Below are positions 43,853-52,236 of a stretch of DNA of 64,000 nt, in pieces. Under the pieces are notes generated by a model. That model was not told where the DNA came from, ran no database searches, and saw nothing but the letters and a program-made list of their open reading frames with translations. The position numbers and the translations under genes are program-made. Source of the DNA: an uncultured Bacteroidales bacterium (lineage in GTDB: Bacteria > Bacteroidota > Bacteroidia > Bacteroidales > UBA932); contig CAJOHK010000028.1 in the NCBI GenBank assembly GCA_905234285.1, positions 63,028 through 127,027 on the forward strand, read 5' to 3'. Each line of letters starts with the position of its first letter. Position 1 is the stretch's first letter.

Positions 43853-45147
43853 TCCAAAGAATTATCTCCACGCTCATTTTGGGCTGCCTGCTGCTTGGGG
43901 CCTGTGGGCAAAAACAGGAGGCCCCAAAACCGTCTGTTTTATGGATAGACGCATCGGCCAATTTCTCCTCCTATGCCAACGATGCCGATTCCATCGCACG
44001 GGATTGCCGGCGCATTGCCCAAATGGGCTTTACTCACATTGTGGTAGATGTGCGCCCCACTTGCGGCGATGTTCTTTTCTCTTCCCGCGTGGCGCCGGCC
44101 CTCAAAGCGGTACCGGCTTGGTTTAACGGTGAAATCGGGCTCAAGGAACGCACGGCCGATTTTGACTATCTGCGGGCTTTCCTTGACAGCGGTCATGCGG
44201 CCGGTCTCAAGGTGATGGCCGGCGTAAACATGATGGTGGGAGGTTGGAGAATGGGTTCCCGATTTATTACCGGAATGGTTTATGATCATCCCGAGCTCAA
44301 GGACTGGTGCGCCGTAGACCTGCTTCCAGGCGGGGAACTGGTGAATCAGGTCGATAATTTTGCGGTAAGGGGCGGCTGTTTCCTGGATCCGGCTAACCCG
44401 GAGGTGCAGACATTCCTTCTTACCATGCTGGAAGACTTGGCCGCCTATGATGGCTTGGACGGCATTGTGATGGACCGCTGCCGCTACGACGACTACGCCA
44501 TGGATGCCGGTTACACGGAGCTGGCCCGGGCCCAGTTTACAAGCTATCTTGGCGCAGAACCTGAGCGCTGGCCGGTATTTGAAGAGCCCGGTCACATTTT
44601 CCTGGATAAGGAACCTGATGCGCTGGAGACAGCCTGGCTCACCTTCCGCTGCCAGGTGATTCACGACTTTGTGGCACGCTGTGCACAAACGGTGCATGCA
44701 GTGCGCCAGGACCTCCCGCTGGGCGTTTATGTGGGCGCCTGGTTCAGCGAATACTACCGCAGCGGCGTCAACTGGACCAGCCCCTCTTATAATCTAGCCC
44801 AGGAAGAACCCACGTACCGTTGGGCTACCCCGGCCTATCAGGCCACCGGCTTTGCCAATTTGGCGGACTTCCTCATCCTGGGCGCCTATTGCCCGGCCGA
44901 CCAGGTGCACGGGGATACCGAAAAGACCATGGAAGGCTTTGCCAAACTGGGCCGGAAACGCCTCTGCGGTGACGTTCCTTTCTACAGCGGTCCCGATATC
45001 GGCAACGAGCGCGGTTTTGAGAAGGGCGGCAGGGGAGACCTGCTACCCGAGATTCGTGAGACGATGCTTGGCAGCGCCGACGGGTTCTTCCTCTTCGACC
45101 TCTGCCACATTCGCGCCTTCGACTATTGGAACGCGCTAAATCTTTAG
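43849..45147 (+). CDS. GHL10-like lipoprotein, second copy
   Basis: A 432-residue lipoprotein (ILGCLLLGACGQKQ, lipobox Gly-Ala-Cys) paralogous to the GHL10 protein at 38952-40319. Shared blocks: WIDASANFSSYANDADSIA, MGFTHIVVDVRPTCG, YDGLDGIVMDRCRYDDYA, YVGAWFSEYYRSGVNWTSP and the C-terminal FDYWNAL. The ends align throughout; the loops differ. It is the last gene of the VapBC operon and overlaps the convergent acyltransferase gene by 12 bases. Duplication of an exotic glycosidase within 5 kb suggests two linkages or substrates in one glycan. Confidence 0.8.
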   Translation: MIQRIISTLILGCLLLGACGQKQEAPKPSVLWIDASANFSSYANDADSIARDCRRIAQMGFTHIVVDVRPTCGDVLFSSRVAPALKAVPAWFNGEIGLKERTADFDYLRAFLDSGHAAGLKVMAGVNMMVGGWRMGSRFITGMVYDHPELKDWCAVDLLPGGELVNQVDNFAVRGGCFLDPANPEVQTFLLTMLEDLAAYDGLDGIVMDRCRYDDYAMDAGYTELARAQFTSYLGAEPERWPVFEEPGHIFLDKEPDALETAWLTFRCQVIHDFVARCAQTVHAVRQDLPLGVYVGAWFSEYYRSGVNWTSPSYNLAQEEPTYRWATPAYQATGFANLADFLILGAYCPADQVHGDTEKTMEGFAKLGRKRLCGDVPFYSGPDIGNERGFEKGGRGDLLPEIRETMLGSADGFFLFDLCHIRAFDYWNALNL

Positions 45148-46302
45148 TTTAATTCCCGCTTTGGTGAGTCCCCAGGCGCAGGCTATATAGACTATAGCCA
45201 TTCCGGCGCACTTGGCAACGCCTACCCATCCGGTGAGCCAGGGCGCGATGGTGGGATTAACCACAACCCAAAGCGCCAGGAAGAGGTAGGGAATCATGTA
45301 GACCGTTAGGGTAGCGGTTCCCGCGACGCTGATGGGTTTGAACCAGCCGGTCCAGCCTCTTTTTTCCAAGTAACGTAATACCGTATACAGCGCAACCGAT
45401 ATGGTGCTTACAAACAGGCACCAGGGGAGGGTCCCCAGGTTTTTGGATACAATCCAGCCTGTATGGGCGGCCATGCCCAGTACCAGCAGAACGGCGGCTG
45501 CGGCAAAGCCCAGGCCCAGGCGACGGGATGTCGGCCACTTTTCCAGTTTCCAATCGGACAGGGTGAGCAATAAGCCGCCCAGTCCCATGATGGCACCGTA
45601 ACCGCTTCCCAGCTGGAGCGAATGGGCCAGGTCGGCCACCACGTTGGGACCAATCCACTGCGTGCCGTCCCGCATGGGAACTACGCTCAGATTGACAAAC
45701 GCCAGCACCAGCCAGCAGACGGCCAGGACCCAGGGGCGCTCGCGACAGAGCAGGTAGGCCATGGAGCAGAATAAGTACATCCAGCCAATCTGTCCCAGGA
45801 TACCCCACCAGAGGCCTTCAAAACGGGCTCCGTCGGGGGTGCGGTAAACAAAGGCCAGAGTGGCCAGCAGGGCCATGCCTATCCATTTGAGATAGCGGGC
45901 TGGTTTCCAGTCCTTGGGATACTGGTTCCATACCAGGAAGAAGCCGGTAATCATCAGGAATACCCACAAGGGACGGTTTCCGGCTATTTGCCGGGATTCC
46001 TGGTTGCAAATAAAGGCCCCCATCACCAGCAAGGCCAGAGTTCGGCTCAGAATGTGCCGAATGGTACTCTCGGTGCTGTGACCGGCGGCAATCCTCCGTT
46101 CCAGGGCATAGGGAATGGACATGCCCATGGCAAAGAGGAACATGGGAAATACAATGTCCGAGAGGCCCATGCCGTCCTCGAAGGTGGCATAATGCTCCAG
46201 CCAGTGCGGGACATCGAACACCTTCCAGAATTCGTTTACAAATACCATCAGGGTCATGGTGAGTCCCCTGAAGAAGTCAATAGCCAAGTTCCTTTTATTC
46301 AT
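45136..46302 (-). CDS. NagX/DUF5009-like membrane acyltransferase
   Basis: A 388-residue inner-membrane protein with about ten helices, starting MNKRNLAIDFFRGLTMTLMVFVNEFW, the signature of the DUF5009/NagX group related to human heparan-alpha-glucosaminide N-acetyltransferase. Conserved FPMFLFAMGMSIPYALERR follows. NagX-type proteins are thought to acetylate glucosamine across the membrane. It is the last gene of a minus-strand run after the FAD oxidoreductase, whose stop it overlaps by 8 bases. Confidence 0.8.
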   Translation of the reverse strand: MNKRNLAIDFFRGLTMTLMVFVNEFWKVFDVPHWLEHYATFEDGMGLSDIVFPMFLFAMGMSIPYALERRIAAGHSTESTIRHILSRTLALLVMGAFICNQESRQIAGNRPLWVFLMITGFFLVWNQYPKDWKPARYLKWIGMALLATLAFVYRTPDGARFEGLWWGILGQIGWMYLFCSMAYLLCRERPWVLAVCWLVLAFVNLSVVPMRDGTQWIGPNVVADLAHSLQLGSGYGAIMGLGGLLLTLSDWKLEKWPTSRRLGLGFAAAAVLLVLGMAAHTGWIVSKNLGTLPWCLFVSTISVALYTVLRYLEKRGWTGWFKPISVAGTATLTVYMIPYLFLALWVVVNPTIAPWLTGWVGVAKCAGMAIVYIACAWGLTKAGIKLKI

Positions 46303-47753
46303 TGTCTGGCAGTTTTACCCAAGTTTCATTGGACCAGTTTACACTTCGGCCGATTCCCTTTACCTCGCCGCGGACGCCGGCCTCCTGCAGTTCCCGGAAT
46401 CCCGCTTCGCCGGGTTTCAAGTCCAGGAAGGGCAGCAGATAGCAGCCGTGGTCCAGCAGGAGTTGCTGCACATCGGCCACGGGCACCTCGTGGGGGTGCT
46501 TCCCGGTTTGAACGGCCAGCGCGGCCAGGGCACCGGCAGCCTGGCCCAAGCCCATCACAACAGGCTGCAGGCGGGTTCCCCCGTTCATCTCCCAAGAGGA
46601 GGAGACGGCTTTATCGGCCACCAGAAGGTCCTGCACCTTCACCGGTATAAGGACACCCAGGGGCACGCTGAAAGAAGGGATCTTCCCATACCAAAGGTGG
46701 GATAGTTCTTCCCGGCGGGGATTCTGCGTGTGATGGTGGTCGATGGGATAATCGCCCACAGCCACGGCCCGGGTGTATAAGTCGTGGGCATAGGGCTCCC
46801 GGGCTGCCTCCACCGTCATGGTGTCGCGTCCGGCCATGTTCGCGGTAATAGGGGAAGAAGGGGAGTCCGTCGGCGGTGGGATATACGTCATCGGCTATGC
46901 CCAGACGTTTGTAGCCCAACTCCTGCTGGAGGTAATAGATATATCCCAGCGTGCGCAGTTTGGCTTTTTGCACCACGGAATCCCGCTGGGCGGGTGTCAT
47001 GTCCAGGTACTCGGCAAAATAGTCGTTCCCGCTCTGGGGCCAGTTGAGCATGATGTGCCCGTCGGGCAGCCGTCCGTAGGAAAGCATCATCTCCGGGCTC
47101 CAGGTGTCGCAGCAGTGGCGATAGTTCTCTCTGTCGTAGTCCTGCGGCTTTTCTATGCAAACATCGTGGTCATACTCCTTTACAATGGCCACGTAGGTGA
47201 AATCCTGGGCCGATACCCGGTCTCCCAGCTCCTGGGCGCCGGAGAGGGCGGCTACGTCGCCCAGCTCGGTTCCGTCAATGAGGACACGGGCTTTTACCCG
47301 GGAGCCGTCGCTCAGGGTGAGCATCCAGCCAGAGGGCTCCTGCTCCAGTGCCTGCAATCCGGTTTGGAAGCGCAGGCTCACACCGGCTTCCCGGGCCATA
47401 TTTTGCAGGACTTCATTGCCCACGGCCGGGTTAAAGAGGATGTTGGATACCCAGCCGCTTTTGAGAGTTTCGTACCCGCCATAGCGCCCGGCCAGCGAAT
47501 CGGCAAATTCGCCGAACAGGCCGCCGCGCAGGCGGTAATTGCCGTCAATGGCACTTACGCCGGCAGCAGTGAGCATACCGCCCAGCCAGGGCGTCTGCTC
47601 CACTACCAGGGTCTTGGCACCGTCGCGGGCGGCTTCAATGGCCGCGCAGCTGCCGCCGGCGCCGCCGCCCACCACCACAACATCGTAGGTAGGGGTGCAA
47701 GAAAGGGCTGTGGCAAGTGCCAGCAGCCCTGTCAAGAGGCGTTTACGCTTCAT
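46295..47753 (-). pseudogene. FAD-dependent oxidoreductase lipoprotein, frameshifted
   Basis: The N-terminal part (lipoprotein signal LLTGLLALATALSC, then the FAD motif YDVVVVGGGAGGSCAAIEAAR) reads to about 46845 in one frame. The C-terminal part (GRDTMTVEAAREPYAHDLYTRAVAVGDYPIDHHH and onward to the stop) continues in another. Together they make about 485 residues, normal for the FAD_oxidored (PF12831) family found in Bacteroidota sugar loci. The shift lies near 46825-46850, in the FPYYRE/GRDTM region, and one base would repair it. I chose the ATG at 47753; a GTG start 15 bases earlier is also possible. It overlaps the upstream acyl-CoA synthetase by 11 bases. Confidence 0.8.
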
Positions 47754-49461
47754 TTTTCTTTTCCTCACCGGACGGTTTCTCCGGCTCGTCGCCGTGGGAA
47801 TCCTTGTACTTGAAGCGCCGGATCTTCTGGGTGGCGGTTTTCTCGAAGGGCTCCTTCATGGCATCTACCTCGCCAATCTTGGCGTTCTTGCCAACGGCCT
47901 TGTTCACCCAATCCATGATGGCATTCTTACGGGCTTCCAGTTCCTCGAACCACTTGTCTTCGGTAGACTGGTCCCAGTTGATGGCGTTGTCCTGGAATTT
48001 TACCAGCGCCACCAGCTTGCCGTCACGCTCCATCACCAGCGATTCTTCCACGCCTTCGATGTTGTTGATCACCTGCTCAATTTCTTCCGGATAGATATTC
48101 TCGCCGGAAGGACCCAGAATGGTGTTGTTCAGTCGGCCCTTGATGTAGTAGATGCCTTCCTCGTCCATGCAGGCGATATCGTTGGTGTGGAACCAGCCTT
48201 CGTCGTCCAGCACCTGCAGGGTGCGCTCGGGATCCTTGTAGTAGCCCAGCATCACGTTATCTCCGCGCACCACAATCTCGCCTTCTCCGTTGAGTGGATT
48301 TACGTTGTCCAGGCGGATATCGACCTTATAGGAAGCAGGGCCGATGGACCCCAAGTGCTTCTTTTTGTTCACCATCACGTTGCACACCAGGGGCGCGGTT
48401 TCGGTGAGGCCATAGCCCACGGCGTAGGGGAATTTGCAGTCGATGAGGAACTGCTCCACCGCCGGATCCAGTTTGGCGCCGCCGATGCCGAAGAACTGCA
48501 GCTTGCCGCCGAAGGTGCTCACCATGCGCTGGCCGATAAAGCGGCGCAGGATGTGCGGGATGTGCTTGTCGGCCCAGGAAAGGACACGGCTCTTTTTGAT
48601 GGTGGGCCAGACGCTGTTTTTGACCACCTTTTCTATGATGAGGGGTACGGAGCACACGATGGTGGGCTTTACCTTCTTCATGGCCGCGAGCAGGATGGTG
48701 GGAGTCGGGGGTTTCTGCAGCGTGTAGCAGGTGGCACCCACGTAGAAGGAGTAGAGCGTGGAAACGCTCATCTCATAGGCGTGGGAGGCCGGCAGGATGC
48801 TCAGGAAACGGTCATTCTTGAAAGCCGGCTTGGCCTTGAAGGCGGCCGCCAGGTTGTGGCTCAGGTTGCGGTGGCTCAGCATTACGCCCTTGGCCTTACC
48901 GGTGGTGCCGGAGGTGTAGATGATGCAGGCCAGGTCGTCGGGCTGTGGATCCTTTACCCATCCGTTGCACTTGAAGTCCTCCTTGTTCTTCTTGATGAAC
49001 TCGAAGGTTTCAATGTCGATGATGAGGGTGAGCTTTTGCTTGCATTCCTCGCTCAGTTTGGGCATCATGCGCTGCGAGATAAACAGCACCTTGCTCTCCG
49101 AGTGGTTGAGGATATTGGTTACCTCGTTCTCTGAGCTGTCGGGGAGCATGGGAACCGCCACGCGGCCGAATGCCGTAGCGCTGAAGAACGCCACTACCCA
49201 GTTTGGCATGTTCTGGGAGAGGATGGCCACGCGGTCTCCGTGCTTGATGCCGAAGCGCGTCATGCGCATGGACAGCTGGTTTACCTTGCGGCGGAATTCC
49301 TCATAGGTGTATTTTTGGCCGCCATCCACGTATTGGTAGGCGACACGTTTGGCATAATTGGTTGTGGCGTAGTCAAAGACCTTGTGCAGGGTTGTGCAAG
49401 TATTCTCGCGACCGCGGTACTTGCGCCAGGCCTTGTAGGGGTTCTTGATTCTTTTTGCCAT
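47743..49461 (-). CDS. AMP-dependent acyl-CoA synthetase (long-chain fatty acid-CoA ligase)
   Basis: A 572-residue adenylate-forming enzyme. The P-loop motif is IIYTSGTTGKAKGVMLSHRN, followed by YGLTETAPLV and GWFHTNDIACMDEEG; the C-terminal domain has the lysine-containing segment GPSGENIYPEEIEQ. It activates fatty acids with ATP and CoA. The end is rich in charged residues. It lies downstream of the PlsC-like gene (29-base gap), so the two may together handle exogenous fatty acid or lipid remodelling. Confidence 0.9.
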   Translation of the reverse strand: MAKRIKNPYKAWRKYRGRENTCTTLHKVFDYATTNYAKRVAYQYVDGGQKYTYEEFRRKVNQLSMRMTRFGIKHGDRVAILSQNMPNWVVAFFSATAFGRVAVPMLPDSSENEVTNILNHSESKVLFISQRMMPKLSEECKQKLTLIIDIETFEFIKKNKEDFKCNGWVKDPQPDDLACIIYTSGTTGKAKGVMLSHRNLSHNLAAAFKAKPAFKNDRFLSILPASHAYEMSVSTLYSFYVGATCYTLQKPPTPTILLAAMKKVKPTIVCSVPLIIEKVVKNSVWPTIKKSRVLSWADKHIPHILRRFIGQRMVSTFGGKLQFFGIGGAKLDPAVEQFLIDCKFPYAVGYGLTETAPLVCNVMVNKKKHLGSIGPASYKVDIRLDNVNPLNGEGEIVVRGDNVMLGYYKDPERTLQVLDDEGWFHTNDIACMDEEGIYYIKGRLNNTILGPSGENIYPEEIEQVINNIEGVEESLVMERDGKLVALVKFQDNAINWDQSTEDKWFEELEARKNAIMDWVNKAVGKNAKIGEVDAMKEPFEKTATQKIRRFKYKDSHGDEPEKPSGEEKKNEA

Positions 49462-49489
49462 AAAAGAAAGGTTTAGCTAGGGTAAAGAT

Positions 49490-50086
49490 TTAGGCTTTGT
49501 CGGGGACGGCGTAATGGTCTTTGCGCAGTCCGTCGATATCCAGCGGACGGTAGTGGTCGTACATGCGCTGCATGTCGGCCTTTACGTCGTCCGTTAGCGG
49601 GAAGGGCTCTCCTACGGAGATCTCTTTATGTTTCCAGTTATAAAAGCCCAGATACACGGTGGCACCGGTCTCGCGGGCAATCAGGTGGAAGCCGGACTTC
49701 CAGCGCGTGGTTTTGGCGCGGGTGGCTTCAGGAGCCAGGGCCAGGTGGAACTCGGGCACTTCTTCCATCAGGTGAATGAGGCTGCGTACCTGGCCGGTGA
49801 CCGAGCTGCGGTCTACGGGAACGGCGCCGCAGGCACGGAGGATGGGACCCAGGGGCCAGAAGAAGAACTCCTGCTTGACCATAATGTGGGCCACCTTGCC
49901 GAATTGCGTATAGAACAGATAGCTAACCAGGAAGTCCCAGACGCTGGTGTGCGGAACGCCCAGCACAATGGCTTTGGGCTCTTTCATGGGGCCGCCGATA
50001 GTTTTCCAGCCCATTGCCTTGAGCCACCATCCGCAGAATTTGGCCCAGCCTGGGCTCACCTTGGTTTTGATCTTGTTCTTTGCCAT
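49490..50086 (-). CDS. 1-acyl-sn-glycerol-3-phosphate acyltransferase-like (PlsC family)
   Basis: A 198-residue acyltransferase. The H-x4-D motif is HTSVWD in LGVPHTSVWDFLVSYLFY, and the later block ALAPEATRAKTTRWKSG replaces the usual FPEGTRS, as in the MdoH/YihG-like Bacteroidota subgroup. It has no clear membrane anchor at the N-terminus. It lies 5 bases after the parE stop. The acceptor lipid is unknown. Confidence 0.85.
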   Translation of the reverse strand: MAKNKIKTKVSPGWAKFCGWWLKAMGWKTIGGPMKEPKAIVLGVPHTSVWDFLVSYLFYTQFGKVAHIMVKQEFFFWPLGPILRACGAVPVDRSSVTGQVRSLIHLMEEVPEFHLALAPEATRAKTTRWKSGFHLIARETGATVYLGFYNWKHKEISVGEPFPLTDDVKADMQRMYDHYRPLDIDGLRKDHYAVPDKA

Positions 50087-50091
50087 AATTG

Positions 50092-52002
50092 TTAAATATT
50101 AACGTCTTCCAGTTCTTTTTCGCTGCGCAGGTTGTCCATGATGAAGTGCTGACGCTCGTAGGTGTTGACACCCATGTAGAACTCCATAATTTCCGAGATG
50201 GATTCTTCGTCGGCTAGTTTTACGGTATCCAGGCGCATTTTCTCGCCGATGAAATCGGCAAACTCGTTGGAGGAAATCTCTCCCAGACCTTTGAATCGGG
50301 TGATTTCCACGCCGGTCTTGAGGTCCTTGGCGGCCTTGTCCCTTTCTTCTGGGGTGTAGCAGTAAAGGCGTTCCTTTTTATTGTTTACACGGAACAGGGG
50401 CGTTTGCAGGATATACACGTGGCCGCGGCGGATGAGCTCCGGGTAGTACTTCATGATAAAGGTGAGTACCAGCATGCGGATGTGCATGCCGTCGTCATCG
50501 GCATCGGTGGCCACGATGATATTGTTGTAGCGCAGGTTGTCCAGGTCTTCCTCCACGCCCAGAGCGGCGATGAGGAGGTTCAGTTCCTCGTTCTCGGCCA
50601 CTTTTTTGCGGCTTTCCTTGAAGCAGTTGATGGGCTTGCCGCGGAGGGAGAACACCGCCTGGTTGTTGGCGTTGCGTACCTTGGTGATGGTACCGGATGC
50701 AGAGTCTCCCTCCGTGATGAAGATGGAGGTCTTTTCCCGCTGGTCTTCCATGCCTTTGGGGAACTTGGTATCGCAGAAGTGGTAGCGGCAGTCCCTTAAT
50801 TTGCGGTTGTAGACGGCAGTTTTTTTGGCGCGCTCGCGGGATTTCTTCTGTACGCCGGCAATTTCTTCGCGCTCGGCCTGGGAGGCCTTGATTTTGTCCT
50901 CGATCACCGGAACAATCTCCATGTGCATGTGCAGGTAGTCGTTCAGGTTCTTGGTTACAAAATCGTTCACGAAGGTGCGGATGGTAGGGCCGCGGTCTAT
51001 AGTATTGCTGCCGCCCTCGCCCTTCACCTGCTTTTCCCACATGTAGGTGCTGCCCAGCTTGGTTTTGGTCTGGCCTTCGAAGATGGGCTCCTGGATTTGG
51101 ATGGAAATGGCGCCCACAATGCCCTGGCGAATGTCCTCCGGCTTGTAGTCCTTCTTGTAGAAGTCCTTGAAGGTTTTGGCGATGGCCTCGCGGTAGGCGG
51201 CCAGGTGGGTGCCGCCGTCGCGGGTGTTCTGGCCGTTCACAAAGGTGGCGATGTTTTCTCCGTAGCTGTTGCCGTGGGTGAGGACAATCTCGATGTCTTC
51301 GCCCTCCAGGTGGATGAGCGGATACAGGGGCGTTTCGCTCAGATTCTCCGTTACCAGGTCCAGCAGACCATTCTCGCTCTTATAGGCTTCTCCGTTAAGG
51401 GTGAGGGTGAGGCCTTTCTTTAGGTAGGAGTAGTTCTTGACCATGCTCTCCACGAACTCCATATGGAAGGAGAAGTCGTTGAAGAGGTCTTCGTCGGGGG
51501 TGAAGCGGGTGAACGTTCCGTTCTTTTCCGTGGTGGGGACGATGGCGCTTTCCAGCAGCTCGCCACGGGAAAAATGGGCATAGGAGCACTGGCCGTCGCG
51601 GTACGATGCTACATAAAAATCTACCGACATGGCATTGACGGCCTTGGTACCCACGCCGTTCATGCCCACACTCTTCTTGAAGTGGGTGTCGTCGAATTTG
51701 CCGCCGGTATTGAGCTTGGAGGTGGCGTCTACCACTTTGTTGAGCGGGATGCCGCGGCCAAAGTCGCGTACGGTTACGGTCTTTCCTTCGATGGCGATAT
51801 CGATGCGCTTGCCGAATCCCATGGAAAACTCGTCAATGGAGTTGTCTACAATCTCCTTGAGCAGCACATAGATACCGTCTCCCTGACGGTCTCCGTTCCC
51901 CAATCGGCCGATATACATGCCGGCACGCCGCCGGATGTGCTCGTTCCATTCCAGGGTTTGGATGGCGTCGTCGTTGTAGCTATGGTTGATTACTTCTGCC
52001 AT
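50092..52002 (-). CDS. parE: DNA topoisomerase IV subunit B
   Basis: A 636-residue type IIA topoisomerase ATPase subunit. The GHKL ATPase region has EIVDNSIDEF (Bergerat N box) and RDFGRGIPLNK; the Toprim domain has ITEGDSASGTI and TDADDDGMHIRML. Length and motifs fit Bacteroidota ParE rather than GyrB. I chose the ATG at 52002 (MAEVINHSYNDD); an earlier in-frame start would overlap the promoter. No parC is seen in the window. Confidence 0.9.
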   Translation of the reverse strand: MAEVINHSYNDDAIQTLEWNEHIRRRAGMYIGRLGNGDRQGDGIYVLLKEIVDNSIDEFSMGFGKRIDIAIEGKTVTVRDFGRGIPLNKVVDATSKLNTGGKFDDTHFKKSVGMNGVGTKAVNAMSVDFYVASYRDGQCSYAHFSRGELLESAIVPTTEKNGTFTRFTPDEDLFNDFSFHMEFVESMVKNYSYLKKGLTLTLNGEAYKSENGLLDLVTENLSETPLYPLIHLEGEDIEIVLTHGNSYGENIATFVNGQNTRDGGTHLAAYREAIAKTFKDFYKKDYKPEDIRQGIVGAISIQIQEPIFEGQTKTKLGSTYMWEKQVKGEGGSNTIDRGPTIRTFVNDFVTKNLNDYLHMHMEIVPVIEDKIKASQAEREEIAGVQKKSRERAKKTAVYNRKLRDCRYHFCDTKFPKGMEDQREKTSIFITEGDSASGTITKVRNANNQAVFSLRGKPINCFKESRKKVAENEELNLLIAALGVEEDLDNLRYNNIIVATDADDDGMHIRMLVLTFIMKYYPELIRRGHVYILQTPLFRVNNKKERLYCYTPEERDKAAKDLKTGVEITRFKGLGEISSNEFADFIGEKMRLDTVKLADEESISEIMEFYMGVNTYERQHFIMDNLRSEKELEDVNI

Positions 52003-52020
52003 TCGTCCTAATTTAACCTG

Positions 52021-52051
52021 CAAATATAGCAATTATTGGGGATTCCAGCAA
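52021..52051 (-). promoter_or_regulatory. promoter of parE
   Basis: The minus strand has TTG (complement of 52049-52051), a 20-base spacer and TATATTTG (complement of 52021-52028), 18 bases before the ATG. The -33 box lies inside the left terminal repeat of the adjacent structured element. Confidence 0.7.
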
Positions 52052-52236
52052 GGCTGGCACTTCGCCACCGCTCCGTGCGAAGTAGAAGGCGCCATCAGGC
52101 GCCCAGCCGTACCCGGGTTTTTGCGCGAGCAAAAACTTAGAGGGAGAAAAGGCCCCAGGGGTTATTTAGGGGGCAGCGCCCCCTCAAACGTGCCGAGGGT
52201 GGCACAGGTTTGGGAAGTGCCAGCCTTGCCGGAATC
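52041..52236. repeat. 196-base structured element with terminal inverted repeats and internal hairpins
   Basis: GATTCCAGCAAGGCTGGCACTTC (52041-52063; first 20 bases GATTCCAGCAAGGCTGGCAC) pairs with 52214-52236 over 23 bp with one mismatch. Inside are five local stems: CTTCGC/GCGAAG near 52060-52082, GGCGCC/GGCGCC at 52088-52103, GTTTTTGC/GCAAAAAC at 52117-52136 (4-base loop), AGGGGGC/GCCCCCT at 52168-52184, and GTGCC/GGCAC at 52190-52205. It fills the whole gap between the DUF1573 stop and parE. It could be a miniature mobile element, a structured leader or a non-coding RNA. Confidence 0.75.
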
